This document shows positions 22,096 to 33,494 of a stretch of DNA of 64,000 nucleotides, piece after piece (position 1 is the first letter of the stretch; every line of letters starts with the position of its first letter). This stretch comes from Drosophila pseudoobscura (lineage: Eukaryota > Arthropoda > Insecta > Diptera > Drosophilidae), in contig NC_046681.1 in NCBI RefSeq assembly GCF_009870125.1, forward strand, positions 2,976,001 through 3,040,000, given 5' to 3'. The position numbers and the translations under genes are program-made. The notes below the pieces were generated by a model. That model saw only the letters and a program-made list of their open reading frames with translations, was not told where the DNA came from and searched no databases.

Positions 22096-24962
22096 ATGTC
22101 TTCAACCGAAGTAAAGCTGTCTCGTCTGCTGATCCTGGCGCAAAAGTTTAACAATTTCTATCTGACAGGTAAGAAGTGCAGTTTCCGCAAAATGCACAAA
22201 AAACCCGGCCCTGAAAATGGGTTTGGTCGTTGCCTTCGGGGTGTAGATGTGTGCATACATATGTACTTATGTATGTCCATTGTGGATTGTGTGGGTGGAG
22301 CTTGTGGAAGAGAGGGGCTGCGGCAGCCAGTGTTAACTTTAACTGATTCAGAGACGGTAAATATACATACGTACATGTACTAGTACGGCTGTTTATCGAT
22401 TAGTTTGTTTACTTGGCTGTGTGGGTGCGTATGTGTATGCCAGTGCGTTTCTGATTCCGCAGCCTGCTGCCTGCTGCTTGGTGCGCTCGACAGAACGGAG
22501 CTCCTGCAACCTCTAAAATAATCACCAAATTGTTCAACAACTACCTACATATTCTGTTCCCTATCAGCTTACATTCACTGTAAACTGTAATAACTGCAGC
22601 TAACAGAATTCAATAGAACGCCAATCGAGCCAGAGCTCTTATGCAAGATCATTTTTATCAAGCGGAATACAAGAGCTAAATATACATTCTACATACATAT
22701 GTATGTACATCTGTGCATATGTGTGTACATAATGCGGCCAGCCTAATTGGTTTCTTATAATTGGGAACCTTGGCTCCGCTGCGGTTGGGTGTTATTGTCA
22801 ACTATCAACTAATATTTCTCCTTGTTTGTTGCCATAAGATTTTCTACGCGTCAACTTGAGCCGATCAAAGCTTTTGACATATGCATGTATATGAATATTA
22901 TATGTGTAGTGTATGTATAATAAACAGGAGGGAGCAACGGCAGAGGGAACTCTGAGAACGCACACTCTGACAGCCAAGTTTTAACATCCAGAGCCGTCTC
23001 TCGAGTACTTCCCGACACATGTTAACGGTAAACATACACATGTATCATATTTATGTGTCGCGTGGTCGTCATTTAAATAAGGAATACCCTTACTTCAGCT
23101 ATCGCTGTGGGAAGTATTCCTCGTGATAAGCAGGTTCAATGTAGTGCTTTTCAGAATAATCTAAAGTAAGTCCAAATAATTCGCGGAAACGACCTTTGAC
23201 AATTTGTTAAAACTATATGTCTACTCTTCAAACGTGACTCGCTTGGATACAAATCAGTATCTGCAGAACGATATGTGCTTGGGAGTATATCCAGGAAAAC
23301 AGGTGTAAACTGGAATCTAATCGCATTTCTCCATAAAGGCCGTATCTAATCGGAATGAGCATGCTGAAAGGTTTGCAATAAATACTTAAATGAACTTGTA
23401 CTGTTTGACAACTTTGAGATCAATAGAAGAAATAAACAAATCTTTATCACCCGATTAAGAGAATCAAGTTCCTATGATTTACGGTTTTTGTGTACTGCAC
23501 CATATTAATAAATAGAGTGAGTAGTGTACAGTCAAAATTAGGTTAAAATCACTCTAAGTTCACTTGCTATTAATGTACCTATTTATGAATGTTTCGGGGA
23601 TAAGAGACTAGAAGCAAGCAATCCCGTGGTAAATAATACTCTGTACTACATAATACGAGTACTATCTTGAGTAGACGGTACCACAGACATATGTACATAC
23701 ATACGTATGCACACATCTATTCATAATTTTCGCTATAATTTCTTTCTGCTTGAGCTGTGACTTGGAAAGAGCTCTAGTGGCATACATAAACATATCCAAT
23801 TAACGATCATCTTTACAACTAACAGGCTTTCACAAGGGCGACATACGTCCTTTTTTGGTTGAGGGTCAACAAGTTGGTCTCATCAAATCGGATGTTCTGA
23901 AGCAGCTCGTTAAGTATCCTGAAGTGTTCTGCATACGTGACTGTGAGCAGACGAAACAGGTAGGTCTTTTGTGGTTATCCGAATGCCATTTACAGGTCCT
24001 TTGCTAATGCAAATATTATATTTCATCCACCCAAGGGACTGGTGGAGCTGAACCCGGCATTCCGTGACTATAATGAGCGCACAGAGCAGCTGGAGAAAGT
24101 ATTGCGTAACCTGCGCAGCGAGGAATTGTTCCCGGCTTTGCAGGGATGGCGGGATGAGTACTTCGAGGTGAAGTCCGATCACAGGGCTTTGCTGAAAATG
24201 GAGCGGGCGGCAACGCCCCTGTTTGGAGTACGCAAATATGGCGTCGACATCAACGGCTATGTGAGACATCCGACGCAAGGCTTGTGCATTTGGCTGCAGC
24301 AGCGTTCCAATACCAAAGAAACCTGGCCAGGCAAGTGGGATAATATGGTGGGGGGCGGCCTATCTGTGGGCTTTGGCATTAAGGAGACGGCCATTAAAGA
24401 AGCCGCTGAGGAGGCATCCATTCCAAGTGATCTTGTCAAGAACTTAGTGTCAGCCGGGTGTGTCTCTTTCTTCTTTGAAAGTCGACAAGGGCTTTTCCCC
24501 AACACTGAGTACGTGTTCGACTTGGAGCTGCCTCTTGACTTCGTTCCCCACAACGCTGATGGCGAGGTGCAGGCCTTTGAGCTGCTACCAGCCAAGGAAT
24601 GTGTGGAGCGAGTGTTTACGCCGGACTTTAAAACAACTTCAGCGCCGGTGGTGATCGACTTCTTAATACGGCACGGTCATATTACGGCTGATGACGGTGA
24701 GAACACAACTGAGATTGTTATCGATAGACAACAGTAGACTTGATTCCGAATTCTTTCAGTGGTAGACTTCACGCAAATTGTGGAGCTCCTGCATGTCCCC
24801 TTGCAGTCCCTTTACATATATAAGACGCGCCTAGAGCAGATACAGAAGCAGCAGAAGCAACAGCAGCAGCAGCAGGAAAAGCTGCCCAACGACGAGAGCA
24901 ACTGCAACTGTGGCAGTTTGCCGATTAAGCCTCTGGAGAACGGACACAAGAAGGCAGCCTAA
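22096..24962 (+). CDS. DUF4743/Nudix hydrolase domain protein
   Basis: The exons are 22096-22168, 23826-23959, 24036-24696 and 24760-24962 (356 aa), with a 1.66-kb first intron. The N-terminal third (MSSTEVKLSRLLILAQKFNN, then RPFLVEGQQVGLIK and LFPALQGWRDEYFEV) is the DUF4743 domain that precedes Nudix in this family. The Nudix part shows VDINGYVRHPTQGLCIWLQQ, WDNMVGGGLSVGFGIKETA and KEAAEEASIP, a recognisable Nudix box with the EEAS core. The relatives (fungal Tnr3-type, plant NUDT20/24) act on thiamine diphosphate-related or dinucleotide substrates, so the substrate here is not settled. A polyglutamine run lies near residue 320. If the last 63-bp intron is retained, the protein ends early at 24737. 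It resembles fly CG12567 from memory. Confidence 0.82.
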
Positions 24963-26025
24963 TCGACATGGGACTACGTAGTAAACATATGTACGAGTAT
25001 ATGAGAGAGACTGCTTATGTAGTGGGATTTCTAAAGTCCAAGCCAACAGGCAAACGTAATGCATGCATGTATTACCCAAACCATAATTACCAAACAAATC
25101 GACACATGTATAAACTACTATTCTAAATCTAAACTAATTACTATAATGGCAAGAACACTTAAAGTTAAATCGTATTTTTTATGTTGAACGTCAAAGTATG
25201 TGCTGTTTCTATTGGTATACGCAAACATATACATATTATTTACAATATTTATTATATATACAAATTTATGTATAACCTAATCTCCGATGTATTTGACAAA
25301 CGACAATGACATGACATCTATTATAGTTTTGTGCTCTGATATTCCATTTATTAACGTGACGCCACATTCTTAGAGTTTTTGTGAACAATACGGACAAGTT
25401 AATACATAGGAACATGCCTATATAACACTTATATGCGATAGATAAAATATAAAAAATTGTATAACGATATTAAATGATATTTACTATTATATGTGTGTAC
25501 CAAAGTGCTCAAACGTAAAAACGCGAAGTAATTTTAATTTTCTGTTGAATTTGTAAAAAATGTTTCCCCTAATAAAAGGATAAACGAAATAGAACCTAAA
25601 TTCGCATGTTGCTTAGTTTTACTTTCCAAATTGTTGGTCGACCCTATGACGATTGCCAAATAATAAAAAATAATTTCAAAGAACCGAGTCAGGGCTGCGA
25701 ACATTTTCAAACAAAACAATTGTGCGCCAAACTAATCGTTAAGACAGTGATGAAAAAGAGTCGTGCAGCCCTGTTCGAACGTCAAAAAAATCAACAGCGT
25801 GGCAACTCTGTTCAGGTAGCCATCTTTCTTTCTTTTCCCAACTTCACGACCGCGTGGACGTCGATACGTAAAAGGTTAGCTGGTTTTGTGCCCAAAATAC
25901 TGCAAATAATTAATTTATATGCAATGCAAAACGCGTAAAATGTTACGCTGGAGTGCTATGCGTGTAAATGAAATGCGAAACGCTTCTAACAGTGCTGTTT
26001 TTTGCAGGGGACTACACATTACAAA
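24963..26025. other. 3' flank of Nudix gene and RpL21 promoter/5'UTR
   Basis: An AT-rich 3' flank of the Nudix gene is followed, from about 25.8 kb, by the RpL21 leader. A splice acceptor (TTTTTTGCAG) ends at about 26008, 18 bp before the ATG, so a non-coding first exon is likely. No other gene is seen. Confidence 0.45.
25821..25840 (+). promoter_or_regulatory. Polypyrimidine (TCT/TOP) initiator of RpL21
   Basis: A run CCATCTTTCTTTCTTTTCCC lies 190 bp before the RpL21 ATG. Fly ribosomal protein genes start at such pyrimidine initiators; the exact start base is not determined. Confidence 0.45.
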
Positions 26026-26505
26026 ATGACCAACTCAAAGGGCTATCGTCGCGGCACCCGAGACATGTTCTCTCGCCCCTTCCGTAAGCATGGTGTGATT
26101 CCGCTATCCACATATATGCGCGTCTTCAAGATTGGAGATATTGTCGACATCAAGGGACATGGTGCTGTGCAAAAGGGTCTGCCCTACAAAGCCTACCATG
26201 GCAAGACCGGCCGCATCTTTAATGTAACACAGCATGCAGTGGGTGTCATTGTAAACAAACGTGTGCGCGGCAAGATCCTAGCCAAGCGCGTTAATGTGCG
26301 CATCGAGCACATTCACCACTCAAAGTGCCGTGAGGACTTCTTGCGTCGCGTGAAGGAGAATGAGCGCCTGCTCAAGGACGCCAAGGAGAAGGGACAGTGG
26401 GTCACTCTGAAGCGTCAGCCTGAGCAGCCAAAGAAGGCGCATTTCGTCAAGAAACTGGAGGAGCCCATCGCCCTGGCACCAATTCCATACGAATTCATTG
26501 CCTAA
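26026..26505 (+). CDS. RpL21: 60S ribosomal protein L21 (eL21)
   Basis: A single coding exon of 159 aa, the same length as fly RpL21. It starts [20 protein letters not shown] and contains the eL21 signature [19 protein letters not shown], then [17 protein letters not shown] and [17 protein letters not shown]. An in-frame ATG eight codons upstream (26002) is partly intronic and does not match the family's start. Codon use is strongly biased, as expected for a highly expressed gene. Confidence 0.97.
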   Translation: MTNSKGYRRGTRDMFSRPFRKHGVIPLSTYMRVFKIGDIVDIKGHGAVQKGLPYKAYHGKTGRIFNVTQHAVGVIVNKRVRGKILAKRVNVRIEHIHHSKCREDFLRRVKENERLLKDAKEKGQWVTLKRQPEQPKKAHFVKKLEEPIALAPIPYEFIA

Positions 26506-26717
26506 GCTCATTAATAAACGGATTGTGTTTGCTATTTGTGTAGATTCGTTAATTCAAGTGTAAAAAAGAATCGATTTTCTATACAATTGTAAACAATGCA
26601 TTTTGTTATTGTCAAAAAAAGGGGAAAATTGTTGAAAGGAGTTGGCATCTCTCTTCGATAAACAGCTGCTATCGATTAGATCCAGTCGCATCGAGATTTA
26701 TTTTTCAGGGCAAAATA

Positions 26718-28052
26718 ATGAGTTATAGTACGTGTAACACTTGTGGAAAGCAATTCGCAAAACCTACTTTCTTGCGCCGCCATCAAGTTGTGCATACTAA
26801 AGAAAAATCATACGCAGTGAGTAGGTGCACGTGCATACAAACATGTCTACTGTGACGATTTTTCTAAGGAGTGCGGTCTGGTCTCTTGCAGTGCGAAACC
26901 TGTTCCCTCTGCTTTTCCCAGCAGAGCTCTTTACAGCGTCACAAACGCATAAAGCATACAAGAGCAGAAGCTAGTCCTGTGCTTGGAGATGCCGATCAAG
27001 TCGCCCATCAAGCATTGAGTGCTCTTCTAGACCTGCAGAGTGGAATGGAGTCTTTAGTTAGACCACAAAATTCTCCTACGCAAAATAGCATGCAAACTAC
27101 TATGGAAGAGCATCCACAGTGCAGAATCGTATCGGTTTTGGATAGATTGGATCCTTCTGGCCAATTAACAACCTTAACCGTTCAAAGAATACAGCGGTCT
27201 CCGAATAAATGCTTTTATGTCTGCGAGTTTTGCGCCAAGGAGTTTTTCAAGTCTTACGACCTAATCAGGTAAGAACTTGTCGAGAATTGAATAAGGGCGG
27301 TGGAACTATAACGGTAACTATCAATTCTCAGACATCGACGCTCGCACACCAAAGAAAGGCCGTATCCATGTGTCACTTGCCTTCGACGATTCTCCACGCG
27401 AACCAAGTTGAATGAGCATCAAAAGCGGATGCATAGAAAATCGAGTAATTGCCAACTGAACGAAAAGAAGCAGCGAAAAATGGAAAGAGGTCAGAAACTC
27501 GCAGAACTTCAACAGTTATTGCCGTGCCCACAGCAGAGTATTACTTCAGGCAAAAGCTACAAATGCGTTTACTGCAGTAGGATATATAAACGAAAGTTCA
27601 ACTGTCGGCGTCATATGTTGACGCATTTAAGCCGTTTTTTAAACGAGAAGCAAGTGAACCCACACTGTAGAAAAAATAGCTCACCGAATAGATGCCTCGA
27701 GTGTAGAAAACCCTTTAAAAATACAAACGATTTATCCAGACATTTACTAACACACACTAATACCAAATCGCACGTATGCCACCTCTGCCATAAAGCTTTT
27801 AACCTTAAATCAACGCTTTCTAGGCATTTGGTAACCCATCTCAAATCTTCTCAACGACCTTCGGTTAACTGCCAAGTTTGTGGCAAGTTGTACGGCTCTA
27901 AGTCGGCTCTACAGATTCACCTGCGTCTCCACACCGGCGAGCGCCCCTTCAAGTGCGAGATTTGTCAGCAAACGTTTCGAACTTCGGGCCACAGGATCGA
28001 ACATATGCGGGCTGAGCGTCATCGCGCATTACCTCCCTCATCACTCATATAA
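26718..28052 (+). CDS. C2H2 zinc finger protein, nine fingers
   Basis: The exons are 26718-26816, 26892-27268 and 27332-28052 (398 aa). Nine C2H2 fingers are visible: CNTCGKQF, CETCSLCF, CEFCAKEFF, CVTCLRRF, CVYCSRIY, CLECRKPF, CHLCHKAF, CQVCGKLY and CEICQQTF, most with H-x3-4-H. Fingers 1, 2 and 3 are split by introns or by a 75-residue linker, while fingers 5-9 form the C-terminal block. A TGERPFKC linker joins fingers 8 and 9, as in DNA-binding arrays. There is no ZAD or BTB domain. It is likely a nuclear DNA-binding regulator. I do not assign an orthologue. It is tail-to-tail with Tif-IA, whose stop is only 55 bp away. Confidence 0.88.
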
Positions 28053-28106
28053 AAAATAACAGATGCGAAGGTATATTTTAACTTTATCAATACTATGTAT
28101 AACATA

Positions 28107-30258
28107 TTATGAATTAAAGCCTGGCGAAGTTCCGAAATGAAAGTGCTTGTCGAACTCCTGGCTCTTGGAAAGTTCATTCATCCTCTGACGTTTGTCTGCC
28201 AGTATAAAGTCGTCTTCCTCAACCATTTCAGAGTCGCCGCGTTTGCGCCGAAAAGTTTCTGTCGCAACGCTCTCTTCCATCTCGTGCGCCTTATAGACTA
28301 GATAGTTGGGCTCAATATATTTGTTAGATCTGGAAGAGCCGATTTACATAGGTTGAAAGGAAGGGAATGGAAAGGGAGCGAATTAATTTATACTCACAAT
28401 TTCAGCATGTAGGGGTCAAAGGGAAAAAATGTTTCCAGCGTCTCCTCAGGCATCGCCTTATCATGGCCATAGACGGTGGCCAACTTTCGTCGAGCGTTAC
28501 GCTCTAAAACTGTATGGCAATAGGCCAATTGATGGGTCCGCGTCACACCAGCAAATGCAGTAGCCACTGCTGGTAGGCAATATCGCAAGGGATTTAGGTG
28601 GGACATGGCGATGCGGGAGAGGGGAAGCAATTGAAGGAAGTGCAAATCTATAAACGACCAAAAAACAACAATTAAGTCAAGTACAAATTATAATTTCTAA
28701 GGCCTTACCCTTTGTCAAGTCTTTTGCCCGAAAGGCAATCAAATAGAAAATCGACTGACAGACGGAGAAGAAAACCATGTTGGCCTTTAACGAGCCATTT
28801 TGACTGCTGTACTGGTCCGAGTCGCCTATGTAGCTATTCGCCCAGTTGCTCAGTTCGTTGAGATACAATTTAATTGTGCTAGAACAGAGAGATCAGAATA
28901 TTCATTCATGAACTTGGAACTCACTTTCATAGATTCTTTACCTAAGTGGGACAAATTTAGCACGAGCTAAATAGCTAGCTATGTAGCCGACAGCAGCGTG
29001 GCGAATAATAGCCGATACGTTAGGATTCTGCACTTTCAGCCAGAGCGAGCTTAGAAAAGCCTCCGAATATGCCGAGCGAATGCTGCACACATGGAAGATG
29101 ACAAATTGCACATGATGGGTATTATGACTGGGCAGCAAGACCTCGTCGAAGATATACAGCAGCGTCTTGAAGAAGCGATTTGCAGCCCACCGTTTACCCT
29201 CGCTACAGTCGGGCAGAATTCTAGTTTTACTGTCCACAAACTTGTAAAGCATAGACAGACATGTGTCTAGCGTGTGTCCGATGGGATGAACAACCGAATC
29301 TTCCGGCTGCTTGACCACAGTGTCACTGGTTATATCATCTATTGTAAAGACGTCGCCTTCGTCCATTTTGTCTTCGTCCTCGTCTGTTTCGACGATCTCA
29401 TCTCTTGGAGCGTTAACATCCAATATTAGAAGTCTATAGTATCAAATAAGGGCAATAACCAATAAATCATACCAATTCGCACCATAAGATACTTACTTTT
29501 GCAAAACCAGCTGCAAAACGAGCTCCTCAAACATCGGTTTGTACTCCATTAACCATAGCACATTGTATAGGTAGCCAGCTGTGACATGTGCTGGTTTCTT
29601 GAAGTATGGAAATTTAGCGGATATAACATCTATAACAACATCGAACGCCATCGGAACAGCGGTCAAAATGCGGTTGAGGATGTCATGAACTGTTTTCAGC
29701 TCAGTGCGCGTTCCTTCCGCAGGACATCCATTGACCCAGTCGGCGGCTTGCAGATCCCCGGGTATCCAATGGACAATACATTTTGATAATCCTATGGGAA
29801 TATATGTATTATGGGCCACCATAATGTCAATGCTGAATTCCGTGTAAGCTTCAACAACTTCGGGACAGCGCTTTCGCCAGTTAAAGGAAAGCAGAGCCTC
29901 AACAACGTCAGCAAAATCTGGAGTCAAGCTGTGCACAATTTTGCGTCCATCCTTCATGATCTGTAAGACTTCGTCGTCCTGTTGGACGATGGGTTTGTTA
30001 ATTTAAGTATAAAAAATTTCCTGTAATTGCAAGGTTTAGACTTACGTCAAGATCCGCTTCTAAAAGATAGTAAGAAAATTCTTTGACAAGGTGAAAATTT
30101 CCACCTTGTGCCGCACGCACCGATTCCAAAAGACCCTTCTCCTTGGGAGTGGCGAATCTGACTTTGTTGATTGCCGCAGCCTTAGCTCGCTCCCGGTCGG
30201 CACTAGAAAACGACTTTAAAATAGAAGTCACTCCCGTTTTGCTTGTGTAGGCAGACAT
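28107..30258 (-). CDS. Tif-IA: RNA polymerase I initiation factor RRN3/TIF-IA
   Basis: Six exons: 30258-30046, 29978-29497, 29433-28942, 28878-28709, 28647-28398 and 28329-28107 (609 aa). The HEAT-like RRN3 fold is represented by LKTVHDILNRILTAVP, HPIGHTLDTCLSMLYKFVD, FFKTLLYIFDEVLLPSHNTH, IIRHAAVGYIASYLARAKFV and the conserved LNPLRYCLPAVATAFAGVTR. The serine-rich acidic stretch after residue 230 is where mammalian TIF-IA is regulated by phosphorylation. The protein bridges Pol I and the rDNA promoter-bound factors. The gene is divergent from the Fcf2-domain gene, another ribosome-biogenesis gene, with 484 bp between the two ATGs. Confidence 0.92.
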
Positions 30259-30742
30259 TTTAATAACTATTTAATTTCCCAATAGTGCGCAATTTGATGT
30301 GGCCCGAAAGCAGTCTTGCAATGTACAATGTGCGACGATCTACCAATCTACGCTTCACGAGTTAAGCAGCTCCTTACACACTTTCTTGGAGTTGTACTAT
30401 ACAATATTCTCATTATAATTGTAATTTCCACTCAATAATATTAATATGGTTGTTGCTGAAACGGATTTTGTTTTGGTTTGCGTTAAAACACGTTGTATTT
30501 AAGAGAGACCAAAGTTAATGCAGAAAGTGCAAGGTATATTTAAAGCTATTACATTCTGGCCTGTTATTGTAATATACCTTAAATAGCCACAATATGCCAG
30601 AAATATGCCATTTTATACCAAAATACCATACCTGGTGTTCACATTTGGTATTTATTTAATGTTCAGTAGAAAAAAACAGAAGCACGCCATGTGTTTTGCG
30701 CCTTTTTTAATTAAGTGAAAAAAAAGGGAAGCAGGAATATAA
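30259..30742. promoter_or_regulatory. Divergent promoter region, Tif-IA and Fcf2-domain gene
   Basis: This 484-bp region separates two divergent start codons. It contains GGTATTTTGGTATAAAAT-like sequence (read on the minus strand near 30.61-30.63 kb), a match to the housekeeping core element known as motif 6, and GTATATTTAAAG-type sequence near 30.53 kb. Confidence 0.4.
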
Positions 30743-32062
30743 ATGGACTCCATATTTTTAGTGGACAAAACTGGCGACCAGGAGTTGCAGAGCAAGCAAG
30801 GACCAAATGTTTTTTATACAAAAGATAAAGACAGGTTCTTGCTATCAGATGGCGAATCTGGGAGCAGTGATGACGAGCAGCCAAGAGGCGAAACGGAACT
30901 CTTTGGGCTTAAGTTGAGCAGCAAAGATATTAGCAATGTTGTGCATTCTTCGTTAGCTGGGAGAAAGCCAGCCCCATCAAAAGTGGCCCTGCACCTGGAT
31001 GCGATAACACGGAAAGTAGAAGCGGCGGTGGATAATTCAAGCAAACACAAAAAATACCCGCTGAAGCGGGGGACACAGTTGGATTGCAGCTGTGAACCGG
31101 ACGTGAGCATTCGGTTGGAAAATGTGGAAAAGGACATGCTAAGGTCGAGACGAGCTTTGGATCCAGGTCTGGAGCAGCGCAATTCTCTGCCTACTCTCGG
31201 CAAGAGAAAGCAAGCCATAATGAACAGAGTAAGTGGTTCGAAGAAGGTGAATAATATTTATGCACACACAAATGATGAAATTTTCGACATCGGAAGTTAC
31301 GCGTATAGGCGTAGCAAGTGCTCGGCTCACGCTGCTTGAGGCAACTGCTGTGACAAGACTCAAAATCGCAGACTTTAGCTATTCCTGTTTCATCCGTTGT
31401 AATCTTAGCTGCTACGTTGGAGCATGTTGTAGAGGCTGTAAGGCCAACGGAACATCAACAGCCATAGAGCTAGACTGCTGTCTGTCGTCAAGTTCAAGGC
31501 AGACAGTTTAGAGCTGGGCTAATATTCTTTCCATATAATGAAACGCTAAAAAGTTATTGTCGACCCACACAGCAGTTGCTAAGGCTTGAGCTAGAAGCCA
31601 CATTGACGACGTCTTTAGTAATCTGATAGACCAGTAGTTCAAATATGAAGTACGTATAGTATATCATATACTAAAAAACGCATTTTTTAGGCGGAACGTG
31701 CAAAAACTAAAGGCAGCGGATGGTTCGATCTGCCAGCCACAGAAGTCACCGAAGAAATGCGAAACGAACTAAAAATCATTCAGATGCGATCGGTCCTTAA
31801 TCCCAAGCAGTTCTACAAGAAAAACGACTTGAAAGTTCTACCCAAATACTTCCAGATAGGTACCGTTCAACATTCGGCATTAGATCACTATAAAGAAAAG
31901 AACACTAGGAAGGCCAAGAAGTCACTTGTCGATCAACTTCTGGAGGACGAGGCCTTCCAGAAGTTCAACAAGCGGAAGTACAATGAGGTAATCCAACGCA
32001 CAGACAAATACGCACATCGAAAGACCATGAAAAAAATGAAGAAACTAAAGAAAAATAAATAA
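30743..32062 (+). CDS. Fcf2-domain pre-rRNA processing protein (TdIF2-like)
   Basis: Two exons, 30743-31228 and 31691-32062 (285 aa). The N-terminal half is charged and of low complexity (SDGESGSSDDEQ). The C-terminal half is the Fcf2 domain: GSGWFDLPATEVTEEMRNEL, IQMRSVLNPKQFYKKND, KYFQIGTVQHSALDHY, ending in a lysine-rich tail. In yeast Fcf2 acts in the small-subunit processome on the early 35S pre-rRNA cleavages; the human homologue is DNTTIP2/TdIF2. A fragment of exon 1 is duplicated at 47.4 kb. The 462-bp intron contains no recognisable gene. Confidence 0.87.
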
Positions 32063-32100
32063 ATCAATGATTTTGTAACACGTTTATCATATAATTGCCA

Positions 32101-33061
32101 TCAGGGTCTAAAATCTTGCCCTGAAGCGGTCTTTCGTTCCTCCATAACTTGTAAAATGTGTCCAGCCAGTTGAGTAAAGAGTGTGGAATAGTCGGTATCT
32201 GGGTATTTTATAACTACAGGCACTCCTTCCTCGCCGCACTCGGCTATGTGAGAGTTAAGTGGTAAGGATATAAGCCTGTCAGGAAGCGACTTCGAGGAGG
32301 AAGCATCTTTAAAAAATTCTATGCGCTGCTTGCAGTTGTCGCAAATGGAGAACCTCATGTTCTCAACCAGACCAAAGATGGGAACTTTTAACTTTTCAAA
32401 CATCTTCGCACCTCTCAGAGTAACCTCCACAGCGGCGGCGTGCGGAGTGGACACCAGAATAACACCTGTGATGTGTGTATGCTGAGTTAGGGAGAGATGA
32501 ACATCTCCCGTGCCTGGAGGAGTGTCTATGACCAAAACATCCAATGGACCCCATTCGGCTCCTTTTAGTAGTCGCTGCACGGCTGACATCACTAGTGGAC
32601 CGCGCCAAATGATGGCTTGATCGGGGGGCGTAAGCATGCCCATTGACAAGCACTTTACGTTGTAATTTTGAGGCGGAATCATCAGGTTCCGGCTATTCAA
32701 TAGCGGCTCGCTGTGCACGTTCATTAAGAGAGGAATGCTCGGACCAAAAATGTCTCCATCCAACAGACCCACACGCTTTCCCAACTTCGCCAGACTGCAG
32801 GCAAAGTTAGCTGCAATAAACCAAGTTGATTAGGACATTACGATCTCTCAATTGCAATCTTACGCTCATACCTGCCACGGTACTTTTTCCCACTCCCCCC
32901 TTTCCAGACGCTACGACTATAATATCCTCGACCCCAATCAGTTTCTCCCTTTTGGGCAGACCGCGCGCCATCATTGCCGCCTGGTGGTCGGTCAGGTTTG
33001 CGGCAAAGCGTCGCTGATAGGCGCGCATTAGTGGACGCAACGCCAAAAAATTGCTATTCAT
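32101..33061 (-). CDS. NUBPL/Ind1 iron-sulfur P-loop protein for complex I
   Basis: Two exons, 33061-32872 and 32810-32101 (299 aa). It begins with an arginine-rich mitochondrial presequence (LRPLMRAYQRRFAANL). The deviant Walker A of Mrp/NBP35 ATPases is intact (VASGKGGVGKSTV), followed by GLLDGDIFGPS, the VLVIDTPPGTGDVHL Walker B region, and the CDNC pair that binds the shared Fe-S cluster. NUBPL/Ind1 delivers Fe-S clusters to respiratory complex I. It is probably the orthologue of fly CG3262. The stop lies only 38 bp from the stop of the Fcf2 gene (convergent). Confidence 0.93.
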
Positions 33062-33394
33062 GGTTATATTAACAATTATATTATTAATAAAATAAAATAT
33101 TATTTACTATTGAGTGAGTTATCGGAATGTGCGATTATCCGATTTTTATTGGCTACCAGGGGCATGAATTTCTCAACAAATATCGCATGTCGATATATGT
33201 ATCAAAGGCTGTGATGCCTATTATATGCGCGAAAGGTTGGTGTATTTTCACTTGTCTTCACAACTTTACCGCAAAGATTACACGATACGGATGTTTAATT
33301 CGGGAAGCTGCTGCGGAAGGGATGCATGGTGATATAGTCGTCGACCAAAATATCGCACCGAAAATATGGTATCAAAAATAAAAAATATCACCCA

Positions 33395-33402
33395 TATCGA
33401 TA
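33395..33402. promoter_or_regulatory. DRE motif in Nubpl/unknown-gene divergent promoter
   Basis: A perfect TATCGATA lies 93 bp upstream of the ATG at 33495 and 334 bp upstream of the Nubpl ATG. Confidence 0.5.
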
Positions 33403-33494
33403 TATTAATATAATAACAACAATCAGAGAGAGATACAGTGCACGCAGTATATGGAACAGCTGCGACCAAATCCAAATTAAATTAAGACTGCCAG

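Noticed and set aside
26002-26025. Upstream in-frame ATG for RpL21
   Set aside because: It overlaps the splice acceptor that ends at about 26008, and the resulting eight extra residues are not part of the family.
31229-31511. Read-through frame and a second frame in the Fcf2-gene intron
   Set aside because: The donor AGA|GTAAGT and acceptor TTTTTTAG fit in phase 0 and connect directly to the Fcf2 domain; the intronic frames have no similarity.
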